Positions 29,456 to 39,257 are shown, numbered from the stretch's first letter. The stretch: 64,000 nucleotides of DNA from Haemophilus parainfluenzae ATCC 33392 (GCF_031191205.1 NZ_CP133470.1:1743501-1807500), one strand, 5' to 3'. Numbers and translations: made by a program. The notes: generated from the letters alone by a model not told the origin.

Positions 29456-29489
29456 AAAAAAGATTAAGGAAGCCGAAACTTCCTTAATC
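29456..29489 (-). terminator. Terminator of the macAB efflux operon
   Basis: A perfect 11-bp stem: minus-strand GATTAAGGAAG, loop TTTCGG, CTTCCTTAATC, then six T. It starts within 7 bases of the outer-membrane-factor stop. Confidence 0.9.
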
Positions 29490-29495
29490 ATGATT

Positions 29496-30854
29496 TTAAC
29501 GGGAGTAATAACCTGCCATTGAACTATATACGGCATTTTCTGCTTGAATGATGTTGTATTTCGCATTCAAGATAGAAAGTTGAGAGCTTTTCTCTGTGTT
29601 TGCCGCTGCAAGCCATTCACGTAATTCAGATACACCAGCATTGTAACGATCACGATAGTATTTGGTGATACGTTGGTTATAGCTGTGTGTTTTTTGCAAG
29701 TTAGCAAAGGCACTTTGTGCTTGTGTGTAGGCGAAGTAGTTGGTATCTACATCGTTCAAGGCTTTAGTAATGCTTTGCTCATAGTTTAAACGTGCAGTTT
29801 CATAATCTGCCTCAGAGATTTTCACGTTCCATTTCACCGTATTCCAGTTGAGGAATGGCAGGCTAATGCCGATTAACCCGGTACCCACTGGATTGTGCAA
29901 TGTATTACCAACTTTAGTACCACTTGATGTTAAGCTACCACCTAAAGTCATTTCAGGGAACCAGCCTTTTTCGGTTGCTTTGGCATTTTTGAATGCACTG
30001 CTTAAGCGATATTGATAGCCTTTTACATCAGGACGATTCGCAATCACAGAAACGGGTACATTTAAATTCACGCCCACGTTTTTCACATTAAGAATGTGTG
30101 GGAAGTTGATATTTAATGCTTCTTCCGGTTTTAAGTTCAGTAAGTTACGTAAAGTTTGTTCCGCTGTTTTACGTTGCGTTTGATAGTTGATCAAGTTGTT
30201 ACGTGCGTTCAATACCGCTTGTTGTGCTTGATCCACACTTGCGCTGTCAGCCACACCTTGTGATAAACGGCGTTGCATAATGCTGCTAATGTCGTTGTAG
30301 TATTTAATGCTTTCTTGCGTGGTGCTGATTGCATCATTAAAGTAGGCAATTTGATAATAGGTTGTTACAACAGAGTTGATGAGTGAAAGTTTTGTTGCTT
30401 CTAAATCTTCAGCCGTTGCCTTGTGTGACCATTCAGCTGCATCAGCGGTATCCGCTAAACGTTGCCATAGATCTAACGTATAACTCACATTTAATGCACC
30501 TTTATGACTGATGGTTGAGTTGCCACCAGTTTTCAGATTTTTACCCGCAGAAGATTGGGTTGAACCGCTAAATGCCGGAATTAAATTCGCGCCTGCAAGG
30601 TTTGCATTATATAGAGCACGGTTTACGGCAATAGACGCTTTGGCTAAATCTTTGTTATTAACTAATGCTTGTTCTACCACACGATTTAATTGTGAATCAT
30701 TGTAAAGTGCCCACCAGTTTTCTTTTACATTAAATTGTTTGGTGATTTCCGCATAATTTTGGTAATCCTGCTGGCTCGCTTTATAAGAATCGCCGATGTT
30801 AGCACAACCTGCTAGAGCAGTTGCCATCGCGATTGCTAAGGTTAATTTTTTCAT
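29496..30854 (-). CDS. Outer-membrane efflux factor (NodT/TolC-like lipoprotein)
   Basis: Outer-membrane channel of a tripartite efflux pump. From the ATG at 30854 (MKKLTLAIAMATALAGC) it has 452 residues with lipobox LAGC (Cys17), as in NodT/CmeC-type factors; an upstream ATG at 30863 is possible. Two OEP repeats with long coiled-coil helices are visible ('NRALYNANLAGANLIP', 'SVDQAQQAVLNARNNLINYQ', and 'YETARLNYEQSITKALNDV' in the second half). It is the last gene of macA-macB-OMF, so it probably replaces TolC as partner of this MacAB. Confidence 0.88.
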   Translation of the reverse strand: MKKLTLAIAMATALAGCANIGDSYKASQQDYQNYAEITKQFNVKENWWALYNDSQLNRVVEQALVNNKDLAKASIAVNRALYNANLAGANLIPAFSGSTQSSAGKNLKTGGNSTISHKGALNVSYTLDLWQRLADTADAAEWSHKATAEDLEATKLSLINSVVTTYYQIAYFNDAISTTQESIKYYNDISSIMQRRLSQGVADSASVDQAQQAVLNARNNLINYQTQRKTAEQTLRNLLNLKPEEALNINFPHILNVKNVGVNLNVPVSVIANRPDVKGYQYRLSSAFKNAKATEKGWFPEMTLGGSLTSSGTKVGNTLHNPVGTGLIGISLPFLNWNTVKWNVKISEADYETARLNYEQSITKALNDVDTNYFAYTQAQSAFANLQKTHSYNQRITKYYRDRYNAGVSELREWLAAANTEKSSQLSILNAKYNIIQAENAVYSSMAGYYSR

Positions 30855-30886
30855 TTTTAACATGGATTTTTCCTTTCTTTTTAATT

Positions 30887-30927
30887 AAAGTGCGGTCAAA
30901 AATTAGTAAGAATTTTAACCGCTCTTT
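30887..30927 (-). terminator. Hairpin between macB and the outer-membrane-factor gene
   Basis: An imperfect inverted pair of uptake signals (AAAGTGCGGTCAAAAATT and AATTTTAACCGCTCTTTT on the plus strand). On the minus strand no strong T run follows, so it may only attenuate or stabilise the upstream mRNA. Confidence 0.45.
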
Positions 30928-30946
30928 TGAGTTTTACAAAATTTCT

Positions 30947-32878
30947 TTATTCTCTCGCAAGGGCGGTAATTGGATCTAATTGTGCTGCACGTTTTGCCGG
31001 CATATAGCCGAAGATCACACCAATCAGGGTAGAGAAGACCACCGCTGCAACAATTGAGCCAGTTGAGAATGCCATCGTAAAGTCAGTCATAAATACGTTA
31101 AATAGCAGACCGATTAAACCCGAAAGTAGAATACCCGTCACGCCACCAATTAAACAAATCAGCACGGCTTCAATTAAAAATTGTTGCAGAATGTTAAATT
31201 GTCTCGCACCAATAGCCATGCGCACGCCAATTTCTTTAGTTCGTTCAGTAACAGAAACCAACATAATATTCATTACCCCAATACCGCCTACAATCAATGA
31301 AATAAAGGCAATAGAGGAAATGAGCAATTTCATCGTGCCTGTTGTGCTTTCAACGGTTTGTTTAATGGTATCGCTATTCATGATAAAGAAATCTTTTTTA
31401 CCATGACGCATGGTAAGCAATTCAGTAATTCCTTTTTCAGCGACAGTAGTATTCACGGAATCATCTACTTTTACGGTAATCGAGCCAATTTTTTTACTGC
31501 CCGAAATACGATTCATCACGGTGGTATAAGGGGCATAGAGATTAAGTGAACTGCTTGCCCCGCCCATTTGTTTATCAGATACCACGCCAATAATACGTAA
31601 TGGACGTTTATTAAACATTACAATTTTGCCGATAGGATTTTCATCCGGGAAAATCGATTTTTTCGCACTTTCATCGATTAAGGCTACTTGGTTGTTATCA
31701 GCAACATCTTGAGCAGAAAATAAATTACCGGATTTTAGTTTTAAGCCATCTACATCAAAATATTGTTCGCCTACACCTTTTAAACTGGTCGAGGAGAAAG
31801 TCTGGTTACCATAAATTAATGTGCCACTTGATGAGCTATTTGGCGTGACACTTTGTACATAGCTTTGTTGATTTAAGGCAGTGGCATCATTAATTGTGAG
31901 ATTCTGCATTTGTTCAGCACGACGATCACCAAAGCCTGTACCATTAAAGATGGTCATGGTACTTGTACCAATACCTTTGATATTCTCTAAGATTTTTTGC
32001 TGTGAACCATTTCCCAATGCCACGACAGAAACCACAGAAGTAATCCCGATAATAATCCCCAGCATGGTTAAAAGAGAACGCATTTTATGGGCGATAATGG
32101 CACTCACAGACATACGAAAGGCTTCGACAAATTGATCTTTGCTAAACCCAAAGTTCGGTTTAGATTTGGTTTGATTTTCGACCGCACTTTTTACCGCTTT
32201 TTTTTGTGTATCACCAATGATTTCGCCATCTTTAATTTCAATCACGCGATTCGCACTGGCGGCAATTTCTCTGTCGTGGGTTACCATAATAATAGTGTGG
32301 CCTTCTGCGTGTAATTGATGCAGAATTTCCATTACATTTTGGCCACTTTGTGAATCCAATGCACCAGTAGGTTCATCGGCTAAAATAATTTCGCCACCAT
32401 TCATTAATGCTCGCGCAATACTCACACGTTGTTGCTGACCACCTGAAAGCTGGCTGGGTTTATTTTGCCATTTATCGCCTAAGCCTAATTTTTCTAACAG
32501 TTGTTTTGCACGAGAAAGACGTTTTTCTTGCGACATCCCCGCATAAATTGCAGGCAAGGCGACGTTTTCTGCTGCGGTCAAGCTCGACAATAAGTTATAG
32601 CGTTGGAAAATAAAGCCGAATTTTTGGCTACGTAAATCTGACAGCTGATCTTTGCTTAATTCAATGGTTTCTTTGCCATTGATTTTGTAAGAGCCACTGG
32701 TTGCCGTATCCAAGCATCCGATGATATTCATCAAGGTCGATTTACCGGAACCTGATTGCCCAATAATCGCGACGAAATCGCCTTTTTCTATATTTAAAGA
32801 GATATTCTTTAAAATATGAACACGATTTTCGCCTTCACCGAAGTAACGGTTGAGATCCTTAATTTCAATAATATTCAT
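30947..32878 (-). CDS. macB: MacB, ABC-type efflux ATPase/permease
   Basis: Inner-membrane half-transporter that powers export of macrolides, peptides or lipids with MacA and an outer-membrane channel. The 643 residues match the family: N-terminal ATPase (about 1-225) with Walker A GQSGSGKST (40-48), signature LSGGQQQR and Walker B 'IILADEPTG'; then TM1 (about 270-295), a large periplasmic domain, and three C-terminal TM helices in a FtsX-type domain. It lies 18 bases after macA, with an uptake signal in the gap. An internal uptake signal falls near 32181, in the linker between ATPase and TM1. Confidence 0.94.
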   Translation of the reverse strand: MNIIEIKDLNRYFGEGENRVHILKNISLNIEKGDFVAIIGQSGSGKSTLMNIIGCLDTATSGSYKINGKETIELSKDQLSDLRSQKFGFIFQRYNLLSSLTAAENVALPAIYAGMSQEKRLSRAKQLLEKLGLGDKWQNKPSQLSGGQQQRVSIARALMNGGEIILADEPTGALDSQSGQNVMEILHQLHAEGHTIIMVTHDREIAASANRVIEIKDGEIIGDTQKKAVKSAVENQTKSKPNFGFSKDQFVEAFRMSVSAIIAHKMRSLLTMLGIIIGITSVVSVVALGNGSQQKILENIKGIGTSTMTIFNGTGFGDRRAEQMQNLTINDATALNQQSYVQSVTPNSSSSGTLIYGNQTFSSTSLKGVGEQYFDVDGLKLKSGNLFSAQDVADNNQVALIDESAKKSIFPDENPIGKIVMFNKRPLRIIGVVSDKQMGGASSSLNLYAPYTTVMNRISGSKKIGSITVKVDDSVNTTVAEKGITELLTMRHGKKDFFIMNSDTIKQTVESTTGTMKLLISSIAFISLIVGGIGVMNIMLVSVTERTKEIGVRMAIGARQFNILQQFLIEAVLICLIGGVTGILLSGLIGLLFNVFMTDFTMAFSTGSIVAAVVFSTLIGVIFGYMPAKRAAQLDPITALARE

Positions 32879-32887
32879 TAATTTTCT

Positions 32888-32896
32888 ACCGCACTT
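32888..32896 (-). repeat. DNA uptake signal sequence
   Basis: ACCGCACTT fills most of the 18-base gap between macA and macB and touches the macA stop codon. Confidence 0.85.
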
Positions 32897-34078
32897 TTAG
32901 AACATTCTTGGACCACGAGGCATAGAGCCAACTTGTTCACCATTCGCAACTTGCGACACGATGACTTTTTCACCTTCGTTTAAACCCGATTTGATTTCAG
33001 TTTTGAAATCATTTTGAACACCGATTTCAACTTCACGCGGCTCAGGTTGATTTTTATCATTCAATACATTGACAAAGCTTTTGCCATCACGTTTTTGGAT
33101 AGCCATATTGGAAACTAATAACACATCTTTCGCGTTGGCAATTTTGATGTTGTTTTCTGTCGTCATTCCGATGCGTAAAGTACGATCAGGGTTATCAATC
33201 AAAACATTGGCGTAATAGTAGATCGCACTGGTCGTTGAGCTGCTACTTGAACTTGTCGAAGATGATGTTGAAGAACTATCACTTGTTGTGGTATTGGCTG
33301 GATCAACCGAATCAATGACAGAGTGATACACGGTTTGGCTATCCGATAAAATAGTAAAACTCACTTCTTGACCTGCTTTCACTTTGGTGATGTCGCCTTC
33401 TGAAATTTCAGGCTTAATTTTCATTTTGCTTAAATCAGCAATAGTTACAATCGTTGGAGCCGTTTGGTTGGCATTAACGGTTTGACCTTCAGAAACGGGC
33501 ACGGAAATAACAGTACCGTCCATTGGTGCGGTGATTTTGGTGTAACCCACATTGGTTTCTGCGGTATTCACTTCAATTTCAGCTTGTTTGATATTAGCTT
33601 CAATGGCTTCCATTTCAGCTTTCGCATTATCAAGGGTGCTTTTTGCGGTATTTACACTATCTAAAGACGTCGCTTTTTGCAAATAAAGTTTTGATAAGCG
33701 GTTATAACTTGAAAGGGCAATATCATAAGCGGTTTTCTTCGCTTTTAATTGAGCTTGGTAGCTAACTAATGCGGCCTTTTTGGTATTTAAGGTATTAATT
33801 TGAGTTGTGGAATCAATATCCGCGATCATTTCACCTTTTTTGATCTCTTGCCCTAATTTGGCATAGAGTTTGGTAATTTTACCCGAAGCTTGGGCACCAA
33901 CATCAACTTCATTCACGCTTTCAACTGAACCAGAGGCGATCACTGTTTTTTCCACATTACCACGGGTAACGGATTCCGTCAGATAGGTGGTTTCTTGTTT
34001 GTTATTGCTTGAGAAAAAATAATAAGCTGCGCCAGCAGCAACGGCTAATCCGATTAAAATAAAAAAGCGTTTTTTCAT
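32897..34078 (-). CDS. macA: MacA, periplasmic adaptor of the MacAB pump
   Basis: Membrane-fusion protein linking MacB to the outer-membrane channel. The 393 residues show an N-terminal membrane anchor (5-22), the split lipoyl domain ('VDVGAQASGKI' and 'APMDGTVISVPVSEGQTV'), an alpha-helical hairpin (about 95-175), and beta-barrel and membrane-proximal domains. Residues 263-284 are almost pure Ser/Thr, a low-complexity insert in the beta-barrel loop. It is the first gene of the operon; an inverted repeat at 34105-34118 lies in its leader. Confidence 0.93.
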   Translation of the reverse strand: MKKRFFILIGLAVAAGAAYYFFSSNNKQETTYLTESVTRGNVEKTVIASGSVESVNEVDVGAQASGKITKLYAKLGQEIKKGEMIADIDSTTQINTLNTKKAALVSYQAQLKAKKTAYDIALSSYNRLSKLYLQKATSLDSVNTAKSTLDNAKAEMEAIEANIKQAEIEVNTAETNVGYTKITAPMDGTVISVPVSEGQTVNANQTAPTIVTIADLSKMKIKPEISEGDITKVKAGQEVSFTILSDSQTVYHSVIDSVDPANTTTSDSSSTSSSTSSSSSSTTSAIYYYANVLIDNPDRTLRIGMTTENNIKIANAKDVLLVSNMAIQKRDGKSFVNVLNDKNQPEPREVEIGVQNDFKTEIKSGLNEGEKVIVSQVANGEQVGSMPRGPRMF

Positions 34079-34104
34079 AAAGACTTTGTTATCCTAAATA
34101 AAAA

Positions 34105-34118
34105 TGAACGTTTGTTCA
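34105..34118 (-). promoter_or_regulatory. Inverted repeat in the macAB leader, possible repressor operator
   Basis: TGAAC, four bases, GTTCA: a perfect 5-bp inverted repeat 27 bases before the macA ATG. It lies just downstream of a possible -10 TAGAAT (minus strand), where TetR-type repressors of efflux operons often bind. No regulator gene is adjacent. Confidence 0.42.
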
Positions 34119-34214
34119 GTAAAGTGGTATTCTAAAGGTAAACTTTTCAGTTTGCACGAAAAATCTTCAAGTTAGACCTAAAAATTCTAAAAAATTCAGT
34201 CATTAATTTAATGA

Positions 34215-34223
34215 AAGTGCGGT
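34215..34223 (+). repeat. DNA uptake signal sequence
   Basis: Single AAGTGCGGT in the region between macA and glnS. Confidence 0.85.
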
Positions 34224-34300
34224 TAGTTTTGTGATCAAATTCACAACGCCAGACTTTTCGTATAGAATGGGGAAATTATTTTCAATTTATTGAGAAATTT

Positions 34301-35974
34301 ATGAGCAATACAGAACACACTCTAGAAAATGCGGAAAATACCCGCACACACAATTTCATTACTCAAATTATTGATGAAGATTTAGCTTCGGGTAAACACA
34401 AAAGTGTTCATACTCGTTTCCCACCTGAGCCAAATGGCTATTTGCATATTGGCCACGCAAAATCGATTTGCTTAAACTTTGGCTTAGCAAAAGAGTATAA
34501 CGGTTTATGTAACCTACGTTTTGATGATACCAATCCGGTGAAAGAAGACGTGGAATATGTGGATTCCATTAAAGCCGATGTGAAATGGTTAGGTTTTAAA
34601 TGGGAAGGTGAACCGCGTTATGCATCTGATTACTTCGATGCACTTTATGGCTATGCGATTGAGTTAATCGAAAAAGGTTTAGCCTATGTTGATGAACTTT
34701 CACCAGACCAAATGCGTGAATATCGTGGTACATTAACTGAGCCAGGTAAAAACAGCCCATATCGTGATCGTAGTGTCGAAGAAAACTTAGCGTTATTTGA
34801 AAGAATGAAAAACGGTGAGTTTGCCGAAGGGACATTAAGTCTTCGTGCGAAAATCGACATGGCTTCACCATTTATGGTCATGCGTGACCCTGTGCTTTAT
34901 CGTATTAAATTTGCGAGCCATCACCAAACTGGTGATAAATGGTGCATTTACCCAATGTACGATTTCACTCACTGTATCTCTGATGCGATTGAGCGTATTA
35001 CACACTCTCTATGTACATTAGAATTCCAAGACAACCGTCGTTTATATGACTGGGTGTTGGAAAATATCAGTATTGAACGTCCATTACCGCATCAATATGA
35101 ATTCTCTCGTTTAAATTTAGAAGGTACGTTAACGTCTAAACGGAAATTATTGAAATTAGTGAACGACGGTATTGTAGATGGTTGGAATGACCCGCGTATG
35201 CCAACCATTTCAGGTTTACGTCGTCGCGGTTATACACCGGCTTCGTTACGTGAATTTTGCCGTCGTATCGGTGTGACTAAACAAGATAACGTCGTAGAGT
35301 ATTCTGCACTTGAAGCATGCATTCGAGAAGATTTAAATGAAAACGCGCCACGTGCAATGGCGGTGATTGATCCTGTTCGCGTAGTGATTGAAAACTTTGA
35401 AGGCGAAGAAACCTTAACGGCGCCAAATCACCCGAATCGTCCTGAATTAGGTGAGCGTCAATTACCGTTTACGAAAGAGCTTTATATTGATCGTGCAGAC
35501 TTTCGTGAAGAAGCAAACAAACAATATAAACGTTTAGTATTAGGTAAAGAAGTGCGTTTGCGTAACGCCTACGTGATTAAAGCTGAACGTGTCGAAAAAG
35601 ATGCAAATGGTGAAATCACCACCATCTTCTGTACTTACGATCCAGAAACCTTAGGTAAAAATCCATCCGATGGTCGTAAAGTGAAAGGGGTTATTCACTG
35701 GGTATCTGCAGTGCATAATTATCCGGCAGAGTTTCGTTTATACGAGCGTCTTTTCACTGTACCAAATCCAGGTGCAGCAGAAGACATCGAAAGCGTGTTA
35801 AATCCAACCTCTTTAGTGGTGAAACACGGTTTTGTAGAACAAAGCCTTGCAAATGCAGAACCAGAAAAAGGTTACCAATTTGAACGCGAAGGTTATTTCT
35901 GTGCGGATAACAAAGACAGCCGCCCAGAGCACTTAGTGTTTAACTTAACCGTGAGCTTAAAAGAAGGCTTCTAA
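34301..35974 (+). CDS. glnS: Glutaminyl-tRNA synthetase
   Basis: Class I synthetase charging tRNA-Gln. The 557 residues match E. coli GlnS (554). The HIGH motif is HIGH itself (49-52, in '[16 protein letters not shown]'), and the second signature reads TSKRK ('[14 protein letters not shown]') in place of KMSKS, as is usual for GlnS. The C-terminal beta-barrel anticodon domains are complete. It is monocistronic, ending in a terminator of paired uptake signals; the macA operon lies divergently upstream. Confidence 0.96.
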   Translation: MSNTEHTLENAENTRTHNFITQIIDEDLASGKHKSVHTRFPPEPNGYLHIGHAKSICLNFGLAKEYNGLCNLRFDDTNPVKEDVEYVDSIKADVKWLGFKWEGEPRYASDYFDALYGYAIELIEKGLAYVDELSPDQMREYRGTLTEPGKNSPYRDRSVEENLALFERMKNGEFAEGTLSLRAKIDMASPFMVMRDPVLYRIKFASHHQTGDKWCIYPMYDFTHCISDAIERITHSLCTLEFQDNRRLYDWVLENISIERPLPHQYEFSRLNLEGTLTSKRKLLKLVNDGIVDGWNDPRMPTISGLRRRGYTPASLREFCRRIGVTKQDNVVEYSALEACIREDLNENAPRAMAVIDPVRVVIENFEGEETLTAPNHPNRPELGERQLPFTKELYIDRADFREEANKQYKRLVLGKEVRLRNAYVIKAERVEKDANGEITTIFCTYDPETLGKNPSDGRKVKGVIHWVSAVHNYPAEFRLYERLFTVPNPGAAEDIESVLNPTSLVVKHGFVEQSLANAEPEKGYQFEREGYFCADNKDSRPEHLVFNLTVSLKEGF

Positions 35975-35985
35975 TTCTAAACAAC

Positions 35986-36028
35986 AAAGTGCGGTCAAAA
36001 ATCACGTAAATTTTGACCGCACTTTTTT
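35986..36028 (+). terminator. Terminator of glnS made of inverted uptake signals
   Basis: AAAGTGCGGTCAAAA (35986-36000) pairs with TTTTGACCGCACTTT (36011-36025), a 15-bp stem followed by T. It lies in the 66-base gap before the ycgN-type gene. Confidence 0.88.
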
Positions 36029-36040
36029 ATTGGTTTCACT

Positions 36041-36481
36041 ATGCAATTTGAATCTCATTTTTGGCAAACAAAATCGCTCCTTGAAATGACGGAATCCGAA
36101 TGGGAAGCCCTATGTGATGGCTGCGGGAAATGCTGTTATCGGAAATATATTCAAGGGCGGGGCAAGCGTGAAAAACTCTATTACACGCGCATTGCTTGCA
36201 ATCTATTAGATGTGGAAACAGGGAAGTGTCGTAATTATCCTGAACGTTTTAAAATCGAAAGTGATTGTACGAAATTAACCAAAAAGAATTTGCCTGATTT
36301 TGGTTGGCTGCCGAATACCTGTGCCTATCGTTTATTGTATGAAGGTAAACCTTTGCCCGAATGGCATCCCTTAATCAGCGGTGATCCTAATTCAGTGAAA
36401 AATGCAGGTATTTTAATTCCAGATGGCGTGCACGAAGAAGATGTCATTGATTGGTTTGAATTTGTCATTGAAACTGAATAA
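36041..36481 (+). CDS. YcgN-type cysteine-cluster protein (UPF0260)
   Basis: A 146-residue cytoplasmic protein with a cysteine cluster near the N-terminus ('LCDGCGKCCYRKY', four Cys) and further cysteines ('IACNLLDVETGKCRNYPER', 'ESDCTKL', 'NTCAYRL'). This pattern defines the YkgJ/YcgN group (zinc- or iron-binding, function unknown). The length matches YcgN. It follows glnS by 66 bases, most of which is the terminator, so transcription may depend on read-through or on its own weak promoter. Confidence 0.85.
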   Translation: MQFESHFWQTKSLLEMTESEWEALCDGCGKCCYRKYIQGRGKREKLYYTRIACNLLDVETGKCRNYPERFKIESDCTKLTKKNLPDFGWLPNTCAYRLLYEGKPLPEWHPLISGDPNSVKNAGILIPDGVHEEDVIDWFEFVIETE

Positions 36482-36522
36482 TTTAAATTTCGTTGTTTTT
36501 TTATTCTCTTTAAACTTTGTTT

Positions 36523-36538
36523 TTTGATTTAGGTCACA
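36523..36538 (+). promoter_or_regulatory. CRP-type site upstream of the glycogen cluster
   Basis: TTTGA-TTTAGG-TCACA differs by one base from the CRP core TGTGA-N6-TCACA. Its centre is about 60 bases upstream of the predicted transcription start, the class I activator position. Inference: glycogen genes respond to cAMP-CRP. Confidence 0.55.
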
Positions 36539-36555
36539 ATTTGCGAGATTGGCAA

Positions 36556-36583
36556 TTGTATTTCAATTGTGCTTACTTATAAT
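36556..36583 (+). promoter_or_regulatory. Promoter of the malQ-stub/glg cluster
   Basis: -35 TTGTAT (36556-36561), 16-base spacer, -10 TATAAT (36578-36583). Confidence 0.55.
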
Positions 36584-36599
36584 ACTTATTAAGTATTAT
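36579..36599 (+). repeat. Perfect 9-bp inverted repeat at the glg promoter
   Basis: ATAATACTT, ATT, AAGTATTAT. It spans the -10 box and the expected transcription start, so it could be an operator or a 5' leader hairpin. Confidence 0.6.
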
Positions 36600-36619
36600 A
36601 TAGATGTATCATTCGTTGT

Positions 36620-37039
36620 ATGCAAATGTCCTTATCACTTAAACAATCTGCTAAAAAACTTGGCATTTCGTTTTCCCATTATGATATTGGTGGGCATTTG
36701 ATTGATGCATCGCCAACCAGTATTGATTATTTTATCGAGCAGTTGCAATTTCCGCCGAATATTGGACAAAATCAGCCGTTCCAACATGTCATATGTGCCT
36801 TTGAAAATGAACCCATTCATGGTGATTTAATCGCGTTTTCTTCTCCTCCTGATGCTTCTTTGCGTTATCAATTGCTCGACGAGCAAAACCAAATTCAGTT
36901 TGAAAAAACCATTCCATATTCAACCGCACTTTCATTCATTGCCTGCTTTGTCTTTTATCTATCATCGTTTAATGCTTTTTGTCGCTCAACAAACGAGAAA
37001 ATACAATCGGTTGTAAATAATCAAGCTTACAAAGCATAA
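36620..37039 (+). pseudogene. malQ: malQ remnant: N-terminal stub of 4-alpha-glucanotransferase
   Basis: The open frame of 139 codons looks like the N-terminal domain of amylomaltase MalQ: 'AKKLGISFSHYDIGGHLIDA' parallels the 'ALAAGISPNYINAHGK' region of E. coli MalQ. From about 36903 the +1 frame, not the open one, continues the family pattern with 'LPALSFIYHRLMLFVAQQ' (MalQ has LP-x-LP-x-GYH-x-L), then stops at 37016. So the gene seems both frameshifted and cut after ~130 of ~700 residues, and the catalytic barrel is absent. In H. influenzae malQ precedes glgB, which supports the call. An uptake signal (about 36925) lies next to the presumed frameshift. A small unrelated protein remains possible. 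Confidence 0.68.
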
Positions 37040-37050
37040 AGGAGTATGTC

Positions 37051-39240
37051 ATGACGAAATTAGTCGCTCAATCAGTAATTAATTCATTTTTTGATGGCAA
37101 ACATGCCGATCCTTTTGCTGTATTAGGCATGCATGAAACTCACAATGGTATTGAGATTCGTGCTTTATTACCCGATGCAGATAAAGTCGATGTGATTGAC
37201 AAAGAAAGTCAATCCATCGTTGTCGAACTAGAAAAACTGGATGACCGCGGGTTTTTTGCTGCTATTGTGCCAGAGATTCACCATTTCTTTACCTACCAAT
37301 TAAAAGTGTATTGGGGCGTAGAAGCCCAAATTATTGAAGATCCATACCGCTTCCATCCGATGATTAATGACTTGGATCAATGGTTATTAGTGGAAGGTTC
37401 GTTATTGCGTCCTTATGAAGTATTAGGTGCGCATTTTACTGAATGTGACAGTGTCCCGGGCGTAAATTTCCGGGTATGGGCGCCAAATGCTAAGCGCGTT
37501 TCGTTGGTCGGTGATTTTAATTATTGGGACGGTCGTCGTCATCCAATGCGTTTCCATCCGGCAAGTGGGGTATGGGAATTATTCTTACCAAAAGCCAGTC
37601 TGGGGCAACGCTATAAATTTGAATTGATTGATTGCAACGGCAACCTTCGTTTAAAAGCTGACCCTTATGCATTCAGATCGGAATTGCGCCCAGATACTGC
37701 ATCAGAAATCAGTATGTTGCCGGATGTAGTCGAAATGACGGAGCAACGTCGTAAAGCGAACCAACGCAACCAACCCATTTCGATTTATGAAGTACATTTG
37801 GGATCATGGCGTCGTAATTTAGAGAATAATTTCTGGCTTGATTATGATCAAATTGCCGATGAGCTCATTCCTTATGTTAAACATATGGGCTTTACGCATA
37901 TTGAGTTTTTGCCACTCTCCGAATTCCCATTCGATGGATCTTGGGGGTATCAACCGATTGGTTTGTATTCTCCAACGAGTCGTTTTGGTACACCAGAAGG
38001 CTTTAAACGCTTAGTCGAAAAAGCCCACAAAGCAGGCATTAATGTGATTTTAGACTGGGTGCCAGGGCATTTCCCTAGTGATACACACGGTTTAGTGGCA
38101 TTTGATGGTACAGCCTTATATGAACATGCTGACCCACGTGAAGGCTATCATCAAGACTGGAATACCTTAATTTATAACTATGGTCGTAATGAAGTGAGAA
38201 ACTTCTTATCCAGTAATGCACTGTATTGGCTTGAGCGATTTGGTGTAGATGGTATCCGTGTAGATGCGGTCGCATCAATGATTTATCGCGATTATAGCCG
38301 AGCTGAAGGCGAATGGATTCCGAATCAATATGGCGGTCGTGAAAACTTAGAAGCCATTGAATTCTTAAAACACACCAATTGGAAAATCCATTCTGAGATG
38401 TCTGGCGCGATTTCCATTGCCGAAGAATCTACTTCTTTTGGTGGTGTAACTCATCCGACAGAAAATGGTGGACTTGGGTTTAATTTCAAATGGAACATGG
38501 GCTGGATGAACGATACCCTAAGTTATATGAAACTCGATCCCGTTTATCGTCGTTATCATCACGACAAAATGACCTTCGGGATGATTTATCAATACAGCGA
38601 AAACTTTGTATTACCACTTTCTCACGATGAGGTGGTACACGGCAAATGTTCGTTACTCGGCAAAATGCCGGGCGATACATGGCAAAAATTCGCTAATTTA
38701 CGTGCCTATTACGGTTATATGTGGGGCTATCCAGGCAAGAAATTATTATTCATGGGCAATGAATTTGCTCAAGGTCGCGAATGGAATTATGAAGAAAGTT
38801 TGGATTGGTTCTTACTTGACGAAAACCATGGTGGCCTATGGCATAAAGGTGTATTGCAATTAGTCAAAGATTTGAACGGAATTTATCAAAAAAATGCACC
38901 GCTCTTTGAATTAGACAGTGAACCGGAAGGCTTTGATTGGTTAGTGGTGGATGATGCGGAAAATTCGGTCTTTGCTTTTGAACGTAAAAGCAGTAATGGC
39001 GAACGCATTATTGTAATCAGTAACTTCACACCTGTGCCACGCGAAGGCTATCGCATTGGGGTCAATGCCGCGGGTGAATACGAAGAAATTTTGAATACTG
39101 ACTCAATGTATTATCAAGGTTCAAACGTGGGTAATTTTGGCTTGGTAGAAAGCGAAGCGATCGCAAGTCACGGACGTGAAAATTCGATTAGCGTGACCAT
39201 TCCGCCACTCGCAACTATCTATTTGAAGTATAAAGCATAA
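37051..39240 (+). CDS. glgB: Glycogen branching enzyme
   Basis: GH13 enzyme that cuts alpha-1,4 chains and rejoins them as alpha-1,6 branches. The 729 residues match E. coli GlgB (728). An N-terminal CBM48 region (about 20-215, with '[20 protein letters not shown]') precedes the catalytic barrel: '[19 protein letters not shown]', nucleophile Asp in '[13 protein letters not shown]', acid Glu in '[10 protein letters not shown]', and '[12 protein letters not shown]'. SD AAGGAG; 11 bases after the malQ stub. First intact gene of glgB-X-C-A-P. Confidence 0.96.
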   Translation: MTKLVAQSVINSFFDGKHADPFAVLGMHETHNGIEIRALLPDADKVDVIDKESQSIVVELEKLDDRGFFAAIVPEIHHFFTYQLKVYWGVEAQIIEDPYRFHPMINDLDQWLLVEGSLLRPYEVLGAHFTECDSVPGVNFRVWAPNAKRVSLVGDFNYWDGRRHPMRFHPASGVWELFLPKASLGQRYKFELIDCNGNLRLKADPYAFRSELRPDTASEISMLPDVVEMTEQRRKANQRNQPISIYEVHLGSWRRNLENNFWLDYDQIADELIPYVKHMGFTHIEFLPLSEFPFDGSWGYQPIGLYSPTSRFGTPEGFKRLVEKAHKAGINVILDWVPGHFPSDTHGLVAFDGTALYEHADPREGYHQDWNTLIYNYGRNEVRNFLSSNALYWLERFGVDGIRVDAVASMIYRDYSRAEGEWIPNQYGGRENLEAIEFLKHTNWKIHSEMSGAISIAEESTSFGGVTHPTENGGLGFNFKWNMGWMNDTLSYMKLDPVYRRYHHDKMTFGMIYQYSENFVLPLSHDEVVHGKCSLLGKMPGDTWQKFANLRAYYGYMWGYPGKKLLFMGNEFAQGREWNYEESLDWFLLDENHGGLWHKGVLQLVKDLNGIYQKNAPLFELDSEPEGFDWLVVDDAENSVFAFERKSSNGERIIVISNFTPVPREGYRIGVNAAGEYEEILNTDSMYYQGSNVGNFGLVESEAIASHGRENSISVTIPPLATIYLKYKA

Positions 39241-39257
39241 CAATAGTGAAGGGCACA

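Noticed and set aside
34105..34118. PurR box reading of the macA leader repeat
   Set aside because: PurR sites are symmetrical about AACGTT; here symmetry is about the AAAC spacer (TGAAC-N4-GTTCA), and an efflux operon is not a purine target.
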